Both the position numbers and the translations under genes were made by a program. Below are positions 7,780 to 16,825 of a stretch of 33,804 bases of DNA, piece by piece. The notes under the pieces were generated by a model. The model saw nothing but the letters and a program-made list of their open reading frames with translations, searched no databases and was not told the DNA's origin. The DNA comes from Gemmatales bacterium. GTDB lineage: Bacteria > Planctomycetota > Planctomycetia > Gemmatales > HRBIN36. Positions within the stretch are counted from its first letter, which is position 1, and each line of letters begins with the position of its first letter. The DNA lies in NCBI GenBank assembly GCA_025055835.1, contig JANWWR010000160.1, positions 1 to 33,804 of the forward strand, in the 5' to 3' direction.

Positions 7780-9231
7780 TCACCGCTTCGTCTGGGTAGT
7801 GCTCTTGGGACGGTTCGGCAGATCGGGGTAGATGTTTTCCCGCACCCGGTCGTAGTAGACCTTGCCGCCGACCAGGGCCTTGTCCACGTGGGAGTGGTAG
7901 TCCAGTGGCGGGCCGGTGAGGATGAGCAGGTCCGCGTCCTTGCCGATTTCGATGCTGCCGATGCGCTTGTCGAGACCGAGCATCCGGGCCGGGTTGATCG
8001 TGATCGCGGCCAGGGCGGTGTCGTCGCTGCATCCTCCGCGAACCGCGAAGGCGGCTTCGAGCATGAGGCTGGTCAGGTCCCGACCGGGAATGCCGTCGAG
8101 ATTCACGGAATTGCCCAGCGTCGCCACGGCGAACGGCACGCCGGTCCGCTCCAGGATGCCCGCGGTTTCGATGGAACTGCCGGTCGAATCCTCCTTGCCC
8201 AGTTGCGGCCGACGTCGGCTCCGCGGCGTGAGGATGACCTGAGCCTGAGCCTCCTTGAGTTCTTCGGGAATCAGCCACGCTTCATGGACGCCTTCAAGAA
8301 TGACCGCGTATCCGAGTTCCTTCGCCAGGGCCAGCGCAGTGCGGATCTGTTCCACCGAGGCGGCATCGGTCCGCAGGGGAATCTTCTTCTCGACCAGTTG
8401 CACGACCTCTTCCGGAACCCGCCTTCCGAAGCCGCCACCGAACCCGCCGAAACCGCCTTCGTCCTCCCCTTCGTTGCGATCGCGCACCTGCTCCTTGGCC
8501 CGCTTGATCGTCTCCCGCCACTGGTGCTTGTTGAACGCTCCGGCAAAGGCCCCGGCGGGGAGGTGATAAAACGGCGACTCCTTGACGAGCATGCGGTCCA
8601 GCTCTCCGAACGTCATCCGCAGCACGGCATGGCGCCGCGGCGTCCGCTCCGTGGGATTGGGAGCGGTGATCGGCTCCAGCGGCAGATAGGTCATGCCGCA
8701 GCAGGGGCAGACGTTGGTTTCGTCGAGTTCTTCGAGATCGAGGGCATCCCGACCGAAGCGGCCGGTCCCGCCCCCGGAAACTTCCACGCAGGCCGTCGTG
8801 ATGCCCGACGCCAGGCAGAACAGGATGTTGCGATCGTAGGGGTTGATGGCGTCCACGACCCGGCCGGTGACGCCCTGCGGCGGGGCAGGCTCGCCGGTGC
8901 GGCCCCGTGCTCCGGTGCCGGTGCGGATGCCGACGTTGGAGGCACTGATGGCGACGAAACCCGGCGTCACGCATTTGCCCGCGGCCTCGATCCGAAGAGC
9001 GTTCTCGGGAATGGCCACGTCCTTGCCGACCGCGGCGATCTTGCCGTCCTGAATCAACACCGTGCCCCGCGGAATGACTCCGTGCGACACCGTGTACACG
9101 TCGCCGCCCACGATGGCGATGGGCGGGCTGGTCGGCTTGGCGCTTTGGGAGTCCTTGTTCTCCTCGGCAACGAGCAACGAGGCCATCATCATCAGGAAGG
9201 CGAGGCCGAGGATCGGGCGGTCACTGCGCAT
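7780..9231 (-). CDS. Exported amidohydrolase-like protein, degenerate metal site, CPCC motif
   Basis: A 483-residue member of the imidazolonepropionase-like amidohydrolase family (COG1228 type), last gene of the seven-gene run. A signal peptide (residues 1-22) precedes the N-terminal beta domain with 'QDGKIAAVGKD'. The C-terminal 'IGKDADLLILTGPPLD' is well kept. The catalytic ligands are not: the beta-1 HxH is S96-A-S98, the beta-5 His region reads LRTDAAS, and the beta-8 Asp region reads VATLGNSV. A CPCC motif (residues 175-178, coding at 8698-8709) and a Gly/Phe-rich insert near residue 260 are peculiar to this copy. Its ATG overlaps the upstream gene by 11 bp, indicating co-translation. 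It is probably not an active hydrolase. Confidence 0.82.
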   Translation of the reverse strand: MRSDRPILGLAFLMMMASLLVAEENKDSQSAKPTSPPIAIVGGDVYTVSHGVIPRGTVLIQDGKIAAVGKDVAIPENALRIEAAGKCVTPGFVAISASNVGIRTGTGARGRTGEPAPPQGVTGRVVDAINPYDRNILFCLASGITTACVEVSGGGTGRFGRDALDLEELDETNVCPCCGMTYLPLEPITAPNPTERTPRRHAVLRMTFGELDRMLVKESPFYHLPAGAFAGAFNKHQWRETIKRAKEQVRDRNEGEDEGGFGGFGGGFGRRVPEEVVQLVEKKIPLRTDAASVEQIRTALALAKELGYAVILEGVHEAWLIPEELKEAQAQVILTPRSRRRPQLGKEDSTGSSIETAGILERTGVPFAVATLGNSVNLDGIPGRDLTSLMLEAAFAVRGGCSDDTALAAITINPARMLGLDKRIGSIEIGKDADLLILTGPPLDYHSHVDKALVGGKVYYDRVRENIYPDLPNRPKSTTQTKR

Positions 9232-10480
9232 GGGTTATCCTCCCATCAATGATCGTGAGCCGGAGTCGGCTGGCGGGGTCGAGCGGATCGCCGGTGAATA
9301 ACAGCAGGTCGGCCGCCTTGCCAGGTTCGATGCTGCCGTGCGTCTTCTCGCAGCCCAGCAGGGCCGCGGGTTTTTTCGTCAGGGCTTCCAGGGCGATTTG
9401 GCGGGGCAACCCCGTCTTCACCTGCATGGCCACGGGGAACAGCGGGAAATCCCGTTCCACGCCGGGCACGGTCTGCTGTTCTTCCTCCTGTTGCTGCTGT
9501 TGCGTCGGCGGCGTGATGGCCGGAGGACGCGGCGGACGGGCCGTCAGACTGAAGACGACCTCGACGCCATTCTCATGCAGCATTCGCGGAGCACTGAAGC
9601 GGTCCCGCGACGCCGGCAGGAAATCGAAGCGGGGCCGAAGCACGACGCAGACTTTGCGTTCCTTCAGCAGCGGCAGGGTTTCCGGCACGGCATCTCCCGC
9701 GACGAACAGCACGAGTTTGACATCCGGGTACGCTTGCAGGAACTTGACCACGTGGACGACCGCAGCGGCGGTGTTGGCCTCGACCAGGAGCGGCTTCTTG
9801 CCTTCGAGCACATCCTTCCACGGGTCGTTGAGTGCGGCGGACGGAGCCGGAGCGGTCGCGGAGCCCGTCGGCGCAGGGCCGGAACCTCGACTTCCACGCT
9901 GCAGGCGGGAACGAATCTGATCGAGGCTTTCCGTGGAGTTCGTGACGCTGGCGTAGATCGGACCGTCGGGCTGGACCAGCATCGTTTCCGGCTGGTCCGG
10001 GGTGCAGCGGATGACCGCCGCCTGGCCGACGCCGCTGGAGACCACGTTCGCCCGGCAGATGCCGACCCGGGGCAGCGGCTTGAGGCCGGGGTCGTAGGGG
10101 TAGAAATTGTCGGCGATGCGGGTGAAAGCCGACGCGGTTCGTCCGCCGAACCCGCCGCCAAATGGGAAGGGCCGACCGCGTATCACCGTCGTCCGTTCGC
10201 CGCTGTCCGAGCTCGCAGGGGTGATGGCGACCTGGAAATACGGATCCACGATGCCTGGCATCAACGTTCCGCCTTGGGCGTCAATTACCCGGGCGAAGTC
10301 GGGCACGGGCACATCCTTGCCGACGGCCGCGATCTTGCCGTCGCGGAGAATGACCGTGGCTCCCTCCAGACGGCCCGCCGGTCCGAGCGTCTCGACGACG
10401 GCATTATGGATCACCACGGTCTGCTGAGCCGCGGCCAGCACGGGAACACACAGCAACACGCAAAAGGCGAAGCACCGCAT
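9221..10480 (-). CDS. Exported amidohydrolase-like protein, degenerate metal site
   Basis: A 419-residue amidohydrolase-like protein with signal peptide (cleavage near AAA-Q). The N-terminal 'LRDGKIAAVGKDVPVPD' and C-terminal 'SIEPGKAADLLLFTGDPLD' match the family. The HxH after 'MPGIVDP' is replaced by Y81-F-Q83. The beta-5 His site reads LLVEANT, the beta-6 site FVAGDAV, and the beta-8 Asp site VVFSLTAR, so every expected ligand is missing. A Gln/Glu-rich low-complexity insert sits near residue 330. It starts 2 bp after the stop of the intact amidohydrolase and overlaps the next gene by 11 bp. The placement beside the intact enzyme suggests a partner or pseudoenzyme role; this is inference. 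Confidence 0.82.
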   Translation of the reverse strand: MRCFAFCVLLCVPVLAAAQQTVVIHNAVVETLGPAGRLEGATVILRDGKIAAVGKDVPVPDFARVIDAQGGTLMPGIVDPYFQVAITPASSDSGERTTVIRGRPFPFGGGFGGRTASAFTRIADNFYPYDPGLKPLPRVGICRANVVSSGVGQAAVIRCTPDQPETMLVQPDGPIYASVTNSTESLDQIRSRLQRGSRGSGPAPTGSATAPAPSAALNDPWKDVLEGKKPLLVEANTAAAVVHVVKFLQAYPDVKLVLFVAGDAVPETLPLLKERKVCVVLRPRFDFLPASRDRFSAPRMLHENGVEVVFSLTARPPRPPAITPPTQQQQQEEEQQTVPGVERDFPLFPVAMQVKTGLPRQIALEALTKKPAALLGCEKTHGSIEPGKAADLLLFTGDPLDPASRLRLTIIDGRITHAQ

Positions 10481-10482
10481 GG

Positions 10483-11730
10483 TCAGAACCGCCGCCTGTC
10501 TTTCTTCACGTCGTACACCGACCTGCCGTCGATGAACACTTCCACCACATAGTGCCGGGGATCGAGGATCGAGCCGGTGGTGATGACGATGTCCGCGTCC
10601 TTGCCGACTTCCAGCGAACCGACGCGGTCTGCGATCATCAGGGCCTTGGCCGGTTCGATGGTCAGGCCGCGGATGGCATCCTCGTCGTTCCAGCCGAGCC
10701 GGACCGCCATCGTCGCCTGAAAAGCCAACTCCTCCTGGGGCACGACCGGCGAGTCCGTGTTGACGCCGAGGGCCTTGACGCCGCGATCCGCGAACCCCGC
10801 TACCTGGCCTTTCACCTGCCCGTCGGCCGGGTCGTAGCGGAAGCCGCGCGGCCCCGCCATGACCGGAATGCCCCGCTTGAGAATCTCCTCGGACAGCAGA
10901 TTGCTGTCAAAGCAGCCGTGGCCGATGATCACCTTGAGGTTCATCTCGTCGTGCAGAATCCGCAGCGTGCTCATGATGACCTGGTAGCCCTGGGTGTGGA
11001 CCAGCACGGGGATCTGACGGCGGAACAGCGGCTTGAAGTATTCCAGGCGGAGATTGACGGCGGGCTTGTCGGGCCGACGACCGGCTTCGTAGTCGTCCCA
11101 GTCCTTGACGTAGCCCATGCCTTCACGGAGCTGTTCGCGGATGATGTGGTTCATGCCCATGCGTCCGCTGCCGACCTCGCCGCCGCGCCGCTCCGGGTTG
11201 CCCGCCTGAGCGATCTTGAGCACGCCGGGGAAGCGGATGAGCACGTCTTCGAGCTTGCCCGGTCCGGTCTTCATCAGCGCGCCCCAGCCGCCCATGTTCG
11301 TGCCGGAACCGGGGATGAAAGTGATCGTGGTGACGCCGCCAGCCACGGCGATTTTCAGCTGTTCGTTGTGCGGCCGGATCACGTCCAGCACCCGCAGTTC
11401 GGGATTGGTCTGATAGACCATCTCGTTGATGTCGCCCATCGCGCCGCCGATGTGGCTGTGGGCGTCGATCATGCCCGGCATGGCCCAGCGGGTGCCGTGA
11501 TCGATGACCTGATAGCCCTCCGGCACGACGACCTCGCCGCGCTTGCCCACCGCCTGGATCTTGCCGTCGGCGACGAGAATGGTGGCGTTCTCGATGGGGT
11601 CGCCGGCGCAGGTGATCGCTTTGGCGACGTGAATGGCCAGCTTCGGCTTCTCCGCCGCCCCGACCGGGGTGGCCAGCAGAATGGCCGCCAGACTCAGCCC
11701 GATGCCGTGCCAGGGATTTTGTGCCGACAT
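10483..11730 (-). CDS. Exported amidohydrolase, intact metal-binding set
   Basis: A 415-residue exported amidohydrolase of the imidazolonepropionase-like group, the only module of this run with a complete site. The ligands are H91 and H93 (DAHSHIGG), H245 (PVLVHTQG), H271 (IIGHG) and D326 (VNTDSPV). K172 in 'LKIAQAGNPER' is a likely beta-4 position. A signal peptide (about residues 1-25) ends near VGA-A, so it acts in the periplasm. The open frame extends to 11799, but the ATG at 11730 gives a proper signal peptide and avoids overlap with the upstream gene. The family hydrolyses cyclic amides, amino-acid amides or dipeptides; the substrate here is unknown. It lies in the middle of six relatives with degenerate sites. 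Confidence 0.88.
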   Translation of the reverse strand: MSAQNPWHGIGLSLAAILLATPVGAAEKPKLAIHVAKAITCAGDPIENATILVADGKIQAVGKRGEVVVPEGYQVIDHGTRWAMPGMIDAHSHIGGAMGDINEMVYQTNPELRVLDVIRPHNEQLKIAVAGGVTTITFIPGSGTNMGGWGALMKTGPGKLEDVLIRFPGVLKIAQAGNPERRGGEVGSGRMGMNHIIREQLREGMGYVKDWDDYEAGRRPDKPAVNLRLEYFKPLFRRQIPVLVHTQGYQVIMSTLRILHDEMNLKVIIGHGCFDSNLLSEEILKRGIPVMAGPRGFRYDPADGQVKGQVAGFADRGVKALGVNTDSPVVPQEELAFQATMAVRLGWNDEDAIRGLTIEPAKALMIADRVGSLEVGKDADIVITTGSILDPRHYVVEVFIDGRSVYDVKKDRRRF

Positions 11731-11773
11731 GGAGATATTTCCCGCAAAGTTCCAGGGCATTGTCAACCCCGTG

Positions 11774-14170
11774 TCACTCGTGAACCCATTCTCCGTCAAT
11801 CATCACGGCCAGGACGCGCGTCGCCGGGTCGAAGGGCGGGCCGGAGAGCACGACGAGATCGGCGTCCTTCCCCGGCGTCAGCGTGCCAATCTGCCTCAGC
11901 CCCAAAAGCTGGGCCGCCCGAGCGGTCAGACCGTGCAGGCCGTCGGCGGGAGCCAGACCCCGATGCACGGCGTAGCCGACCGCCTGGGGCAGCAGCCGCG
12001 ATCCCTGGCCCGCCTGCGATTGAAAGCCGAAGGTCACGCCGCCCAGGGCCAATTCCATCGGCAGGTTGGTTTCGCCCTCGTCGGCGCTGCGGACCAGTTG
12101 CGGACCCACGATCACGCCGACGCCTTTGTCCGCCAGAAGACCGACGACCCGCGGCGCATCCTCGGCCCCGACGAGAATGAGCCGAACATCGAACTCATCC
12201 CGGCAGATGGCGACGGCCAGGCGGATCGCGTCCTCCCGCTGGGCTTCCACCAGCGCGGGAATCCTGCGGGCGAACAAGGCTCGATACGGCTCCAGGGCCG
12301 GATTCGTCTGCGGACGCTCCGGAGCACGCGGCGGTTCCGGCTTCTTCTCGTCCTTCTTTTCCTCGGCTTTCTGTTCCTGTTGCTCGGACGCCGCCCGAGC
12401 CTGCTGCTGAGCGGCGATCTGGGCGTCGTACTCCTTCTTCTTCTGTTCGTAGATCGGCAGTTCCTTCTCGTAGCGGTCCCAGGCGTCGGCGTAGGTCCTG
12501 CCGGCCCGAAGCGTTTCCCGCAGGGACGATGCCGAGGACGACAGATTGCCCCGCAAAGCGAAACGCAAGGCCACCGGATCCTGGACGACCCGCGGGTTGT
12601 CCGTCGGCTTGTAAGCGACCACGGCGGCAGTCGCGGGACCGGAAAGCAGCACGGTGGTGATGCCGGACTGGCGCACGGGCTTGTAGGCCGGATCGGCGAC
12701 GACCAGCCGTTCTCCCAGCCGCGTTTGCAGCGGCACGGCGGCATTGAGCGACCCGCCCACGCCGAATGTCACGCCCATGTCAATGAACCCGGGAACGATC
12801 ACGGCATCGGAAAATTCCTGTACGACGACGTCGGGCGGCTGAGCGACTTCCCGGCCGACGGCTCGGATTTTGCCCTGGTCAATGAGGATGGCCGCGTCGG
12901 TGAGCACCTCGCCGGTCCCCGTGTGAATCCGAGCGGCCCGCAGCAAGCGGCGCGGGCTTCGACCTTCTTCCGGGCCGATCCGCTCACCGTCCCCATAGAC
13001 CTGTCGGATTCGCGTCTGCACGGCGAAGGGTGGTCCACTGAGGACGACGAAATCAGCATCCTTGCCCGGAGCCAGCGTGCCCACCCGATCGGCGACTCCC
13101 AGCACCGCCGCGGCATCGGCCGTGACCAGCCGCAACGCTTCGACCTCGCTGAGCTGCGGTCGAAACTGCCCGGCCAGATAGAGCAGATCTTTCAGGTCGG
13201 CATCTTGAACGGGCTTGATGGCCACGGGCAAGCCGGCGGAAAGAATCTGCCGAGCGAGGTCGGCGGGAGGTCGCGGCGGTGATCCGTCACTGATGACCCC
13301 CGGGCGGACGCCGACATTCAGCACCACGCCCTCGACGTGCGGCTTCCACTCGGCCACCCGGGTGCCGGTCAGATTCGGTTCCACGAGGACCAATCGCAGG
13401 TCGAACTCCTTGGCCAAGGCCAGCATCGCCGGAACATCACCGGCCGCGGAAGCCGTGACACGGACGCGGACCTTCTCGGTCCACGGCAACGCCAGGGCGT
13501 TCAGGATCGGGTCGGTTTGCGGACCGCGATTGCGAGCGGCGAGGAAAGCGCCGCGCAGCCCGGCAACGGCGGCGGCGAGGCTGCCGGCCAGCTGCGGCTG
13601 TGTCGGCTGAAGCGGCCGGTCCACGGAAACGGCCCCGACTGGCGGCTCGTAGATGCGCGGCGGGTTCTTGTAGGCGTCTCCCAGGAGGATTCTCAGGCTT
13701 TCCGGGGCCTTCACGATGCGACGGTCGAAGTCGGTGCCGTGAAGTTTGATGACGGCCCCTTGACCGGGAAGCAATCGGCGGGAACCCGGTGACACCTGGA
13801 CAGTCGTGACGCCGCCGGACAGAGCCGCCGCGTAATCGCCGTACCAGTCGAAGCCGTCCACGGCCCGGTGATGCGGGGTCAAGGCGTAGGCGTCGTCCCG
13901 GCCGGACTCGGCCAGCGACGTTTCCGCGGCGATCAGTCCGGGAATGATGACCGCCTTGCCCAGGTCCTGCCGAACCGCTCCTTCGGGAACCGTCACCTCG
14001 CTGGCCTTGCCGACCGCGAGAATCTTGCCGTCCTGCACGACCAGCACGGCATCGGCAATCGGCGGACCGTTGCCCGGCCACAATTGGGAAGCGCGATAAG
14101 CGCGAACTTCTCCGGCCGAGATCGGAGCCAGTGATGCTGCCAGGATCACCAGGGCGGACGCGAATCGCAT
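11774..14170 (-). CDS. Exported tandem (two-module) amidohydrolase-like protein, degenerate
   Basis: A protein of 798 residues that contains two complete amidohydrolase-like modules in tandem behind one signal peptide (ends near ISA-G). Module 1 (about 20-400) has 'QDGKILAVGK', 'IIPGLIAAE' and 'LAPGKDADFVVLSGPPF'; module 2 (about 410-798) has 'DQGKIRAVGREV', 'IVPGFIDMG' and 'LTPGKDADLVVLSGPPFD'. Neither has an HxH: module 1 has E83-T-S85 and module 2 has G-V-T. The beta-5 and beta-8 ligands are also lost (for example VTASAAG and VEAQRED in place of the His). A Lys/Glu/Gln-rich probable coiled coil interrupts module 2 near residue 600. The ATG at 14170 is preferred to a GTG two codons upstream. 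Confidence 0.82.
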   Translation of the reverse strand: MRFASALVILAASLAPISAGEVRAYRASQLWPGNGPPIADAVLVVQDGKILAVGKASEVTVPEGAVRQDLGKAVIIPGLIAAETSLAESGRDDAYALTPHHRAVDGFDWYGDYAAALSGGVTTVQVSPGSRRLLPGQGAVIKLHGTDFDRRIVKAPESLRILLGDAYKNPPRIYEPPVGAVSVDRPLQPTQPQLAGSLAAAVAGLRGAFLAARNRGPQTDPILNALALPWTEKVRVRVTASAAGDVPAMLALAKEFDLRLVLVEPNLTGTRVAEWKPHVEGVVLNVGVRPGVISDGSPPRPPADLARQILSAGLPVAIKPVQDADLKDLLYLAGQFRPQLSEVEALRLVTADAAAVLGVADRVGTLAPGKDADFVVLSGPPFAVQTRIRQVYGDGERIGPEEGRSPRRLLRAARIHTGTGEVLTDAAILIDQGKIRAVGREVAQPPDVVVQEFSDAVIVPGFIDMGVTFGVGGSLNAAVPLQTRLGERLVVADPAYKPVRQSGITTVLLSGPATAAVVAYKPTDNPRVVQDPVALRFALRGNLSSSASSLRETLRAGRTYADAWDRYEKELPIYEQKKKEYDAQIAAQQQARAASEQQEQKAEEKKDEKKPEPPRAPERPQTNPALEPYRALFARRIPALVEAQREDAIRLAVAICRDEFDVRLILVGAEDAPRVVGLLADKGVGVIVGPQLVRSADEGETNLPMELALGGVTFGFQSQAGQGSRLLPQAVGYAVHRGLAPADGLHGLTARAAQLLGLRQIGTLTPGKDADLVVLSGPPFDPATRVLAVMIDGEWVHE

Positions 14171-14209
14171 AATCACCCGTCAACAAGGCGAAGCCGAGGC
14201 AGCGTGGTG

Positions 14210-15631
14210 CTACTCGGCTTCGGGTTTCAGCAGGGCCTTGATCTTCCGGTCGTTGGCACGTTCATAGACGATCCGTCCGTCCACGATCGTCGTTTCAACC
14301 CAGGTGTCGAGCTTGAGCGGGTCGCCGCTGAGGATGACGACGTCGGCCGCTTTGCCGGGCTCCAGGGAACCGCGGCTGTCGGCGATGCCGAGCACCTCCG
14401 CGGGACGAAGGGTGATCGCCCGCAGGGCCTCGTCGTAGGGCACCCCGTATTTCACCGCCGTGGCTGCCTGGAACCACAGATAGTTCGTGCCGAGCATGGG
14501 CGGCTGGCTGCCTCCGCCGCGGCCTCCTCCCGCGGACTGCGTCGGCGTCACCGTGAATGTCACGGGCACGCCGGCCTCCCGGTACAGCTTCGGCAACACG
14601 ATCTGCTTCTCCTCCCCGCTGCGGGGATCGGTTTCCCAGAGAACCAGCGTGGGTTCCAGAATGACCGGCAGGCCCGAGGCGGCGACTTGTTTGACAGCCC
14701 GATGACACTGCGGACCGAGCACCAGCACGCCACGCAGCTTGTAGTCCTTGACCAGGCGAATGGCCTGGGGCACGTCCATCGGCAGTTCGCAGTAGATGAA
14801 GGCGAGCTGCTCGCCCTTGAGAAGCCTGGCCAGGGCGGCACGGACGAGGGCGGCGTCAGGATTGGTCTCCTGGCCGGGCTGATCGCCGCCGCCGGGACGG
14901 GGCCGACGCTGCTGAGTGTCCTCGTCGTCATTGGCCGCGGCGGACTCACCTCCTCCCCCGGGCGGGTCGGCTGGCTCGGCGTTGCGAGCTTCCGGGGAGC
15001 CGGTGCCCCCCTTGGCGTCCGGCGCCGGCTGCGGCTGAGCCTGCGAGGTACGGCCCCGCTCGGTCATCGCCTCCCGAGCGGCATCGAGTTCGCGTCGGAT
15101 GGCCGCCACCTGACCCATGCGGTTGCGGTCGCCGGTCGGTCGCAGGGAAATCTTGATGCCGATGTCCCGCTTGATCAGCATCTCGTTGAGGAACTGGCCC
15201 GACGTCCGCACAATCGCCGCCTGTCCGCCGAAGATCGTGTTGTTTCCCGGCACGATGGCCGCGGTCGTGATCCCCTGCCGCCGACATTCCTCGAAATAAT
15301 CCTGGCTGGGATCGATCGCATCCACCACGGACAGAAACGGCACGATGGGGTTGGTTTCGTTCGTCTGGTCCATGCCGCGCGAGGAATGGACTTCGATCAG
15401 ACCGGGAACGACCACCTTGCCCGTGGCGTCGAGCACCTTGGCTTCGGAGGGAATGGGCACGTCCTTGCCGACGGCCTCGATCTTGCCGTTGCGGAGGACG
15501 ATCACGCCCTGCTCGATGACCGGGCCGGAAACGGGCAGAATCTTGCCCCCTTTGATGGCCAGCACCTCGTCGGCGGAGGCCAACCCCGCCGTGGCCAGAA
15601 GCAGCGGCAAAACGAAGGTGTGACAACGCAT
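14210..15631 (-). CDS. Exported amidohydrolase-like protein, half-degenerate HxH
   Basis: A 473-residue exported amidohydrolase-like protein; the signal peptide ends near ASA-D. Family signs are 'LRNGKIEAVGKDVPIPSE', 'VVVPGLIEVH' and 'LEPGKAADVVILSGDPLK'. It keeps only the first histidine of HxH (H82, then S83 and S84), so it is a partial intermediate between the intact copy and the fully degenerate ones. The beta-5 site reads FIYCELP and the beta-8 site FTVTPTQS. A long Pro/Gly/Gln-rich low-complexity insert lies around residues 190-245. The frame extends to 15700; the ATG at 15631 is chosen because it begins a canonical signal peptide and lies 2 bp after the upstream stop. Confidence 0.82.
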   Translation of the reverse strand: MRCHTFVLPLLLATAGLASADEVLAIKGGKILPVSGPVIEQGVIVLRNGKIEAVGKDVPIPSEAKVLDATGKVVVPGLIEVHSSRGMDQTNETNPIVPFLSVVDAIDPSQDYFEECRRQGITTAAIVPGNNTIFGGQAAIVRTSGQFLNEMLIKRDIGIKISLRPTGDRNRMGQVAAIRRELDAAREAMTERGRTSQAQPQPAPDAKGGTGSPEARNAEPADPPGGGGESAAANDDEDTQQRRPRPGGGDQPGQETNPDAALVRAALARLLKGEQLAFIYCELPMDVPQAIRLVKDYKLRGVLVLGPQCHRAVKQVAASGLPVILEPTLVLWETDPRSGEEKQIVLPKLYREAGVPVTFTVTPTQSAGGGRGGGSQPPMLGTNYLWFQAATAVKYGVPYDEALRAITLRPAEVLGIADSRGSLEPGKAADVVILSGDPLKLDTWVETTIVDGRIVYERANDRKIKALLKPEAE

Positions 15632-15633
15632 AG

Positions 15634-16782
15634 TCACGGCTCCTCGGCGCGGATGACGCCGTCGATCATGGTCCACAACACGCGGCTGGTGCCATCCCAC
15701 GGATCGCCGCTGAGGGCGACGAGATCGGCATCCCGTCCCGCCTGGATGCGGCCGACCCGCTGTTCCAGTTGCAGCACCCGGGCCGGCTGCACGGTGATCG
15801 CTTCCAGGGCGGCATCCTTCGGCAATCCGAAGCGGACGGCAAAGCGGGCCTGATCGAGCAGATCGCCGCCGGTCAGGCAGAACGGAATGCCGGCCTCGTG
15901 CAGAACCCCCGGGAGGTTCAAAATCGTCTCCGTGCTTTCCGGTCCGATTCCCGCGCTGGTGCTGAGCGGAGCCAGAAGCACGGGCACTTTCGCCGCCGCG
16001 ATCTGCTGCCGGACGCGATAAGCCTCCTGCCCGCCCACCAGCACCAGCCGCATCGGAAACTCTTCCCGCAGCCGCAGCGCCGCCAGCAGGTCGGTGTCCA
16101 GCCGGCTCGTGCAGAACACCGGCCGCGCTCCGGAGAGCACTTCCCGCAGCACGGCGCGATCCGGCGTCGAAGTCCGCGTCGCCAGGCCGAACTCGCTGCG
16201 CAGAATCCAGACGACGCCCATGCGATTGGTCGGCTGCCGGTTGTAAGGCGAATCGGGACGATTGCGGGAGGAGTTGCCTTCCGTCGGATCGGAGGAGGTG
16301 GTGATGGCCAGGCCGTGATCTTCACGGAGAACCCGGTTCTTGCGGTCGCCGCTGGTCTTGAGGATGCAGCTCAGGCCGCTGATAACGTTGTCCGTGCCGG
16401 GCAGAATATGGACGGTCGTGACACCCTGCTGACACAGCCGACGCAGGGAGGAATGCGACGGGTCCACGGCGTCGCAGGCCCGGATGCGGGGACTGACTTC
16501 GACGGTGGACTCGGTCCGTCCGCCGTCCAGGCCGGCGGAGCTGGCGGCGTCGATGAAGCCGGGCAGAAGCACGCCGGAGCCGAGATCGCGGAAGCGGCTG
16601 CCGGGCGGGATGGCGAGTTCCCCGGCCACGGCGACGATCTTGCCGTCCCGAACGTGAACGACGCCGGGAGCCAGCGGCGGACCATCGAGGGTATAAACCC
16701 GGCTGGCCTTGATGAACAAATCCTCGGCCTGGGCCGTCATCGGCACGACCACCGCCAGGATCGCAAAGCACCAGGGACGCAT
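15634..16782 (-). CDS. Exported amidohydrolase-like protein, degenerate metal site
   Basis: A 382-residue member of the same family with a signal peptide ending near AQA-E. Conserved pieces are 'VRDGKIVAVAGELAIP', 'LLPGFIDA', 'GVTTVHILPGTDN' and 'IQAGRDADLVALSGDPWD'. The HxH is replaced by A80-S-S82; the beta-5 site reads VFCTSRLD and the beta-6 site VLVGGQEA. An Asp in 'CLTGGDLL' lies close to the beta-8 position and may be the only surviving ligand. The frame allows an ATG at 16806; the one at 16782 is chosen because the signal peptide then starts 'MR', as in four other genes of the run. The next gene begins 2 bp after its stop, so the two are probably coupled. Confidence 0.8.
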   Translation of the reverse strand: MRPWCFAILAVVVPMTAQAEDLFIKASRVYTLDGPPLAPGVVHVRDGKIVAVAGELAIPPGSRFRDLGSGVLLPGFIDAASSAGLDGGRTESTVEVSPRIRACDAVDPSHSSLRRLCQQGVTTVHILPGTDNVISGLSCILKTSGDRKNRVLREDHGLAITTSSDPTEGNSSRNRPDSPYNRQPTNRMGVVWILRSEFGLATRTSTPDRAVLREVLSGARPVFCTSRLDTDLLAALRLREEFPMRLVLVGGQEAYRVRQQIAAAKVPVLLAPLSTSAGIGPESTETILNLPGVLHEAGIPFCLTGGDLLDQARFAVRFGLPKDAALEAITVQPARVLQLEQRVGRIQAGRDADLVALSGDPWDGTSRVLWTMIDGVIRAEEP

Positions 16783-16825
16783 TTTCGTTTTTCCGTGACT
16801 TAGCATGACGCCTGTCCGCAGCCGT

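Noticed and set aside
7888-9252. Long plus-strand open frame of 454 codons opposite the amidohydrolase-like gene
   Set aside because: It mirrors the minus-strand gene in this GC-rich DNA, has no recognisable domain, and the minus-strand frame has clear family motifs and a signal peptide. The same holds for the large plus-strand frames at 9338-10552, 10552-12180, 11633-13282 and 14204-15853.
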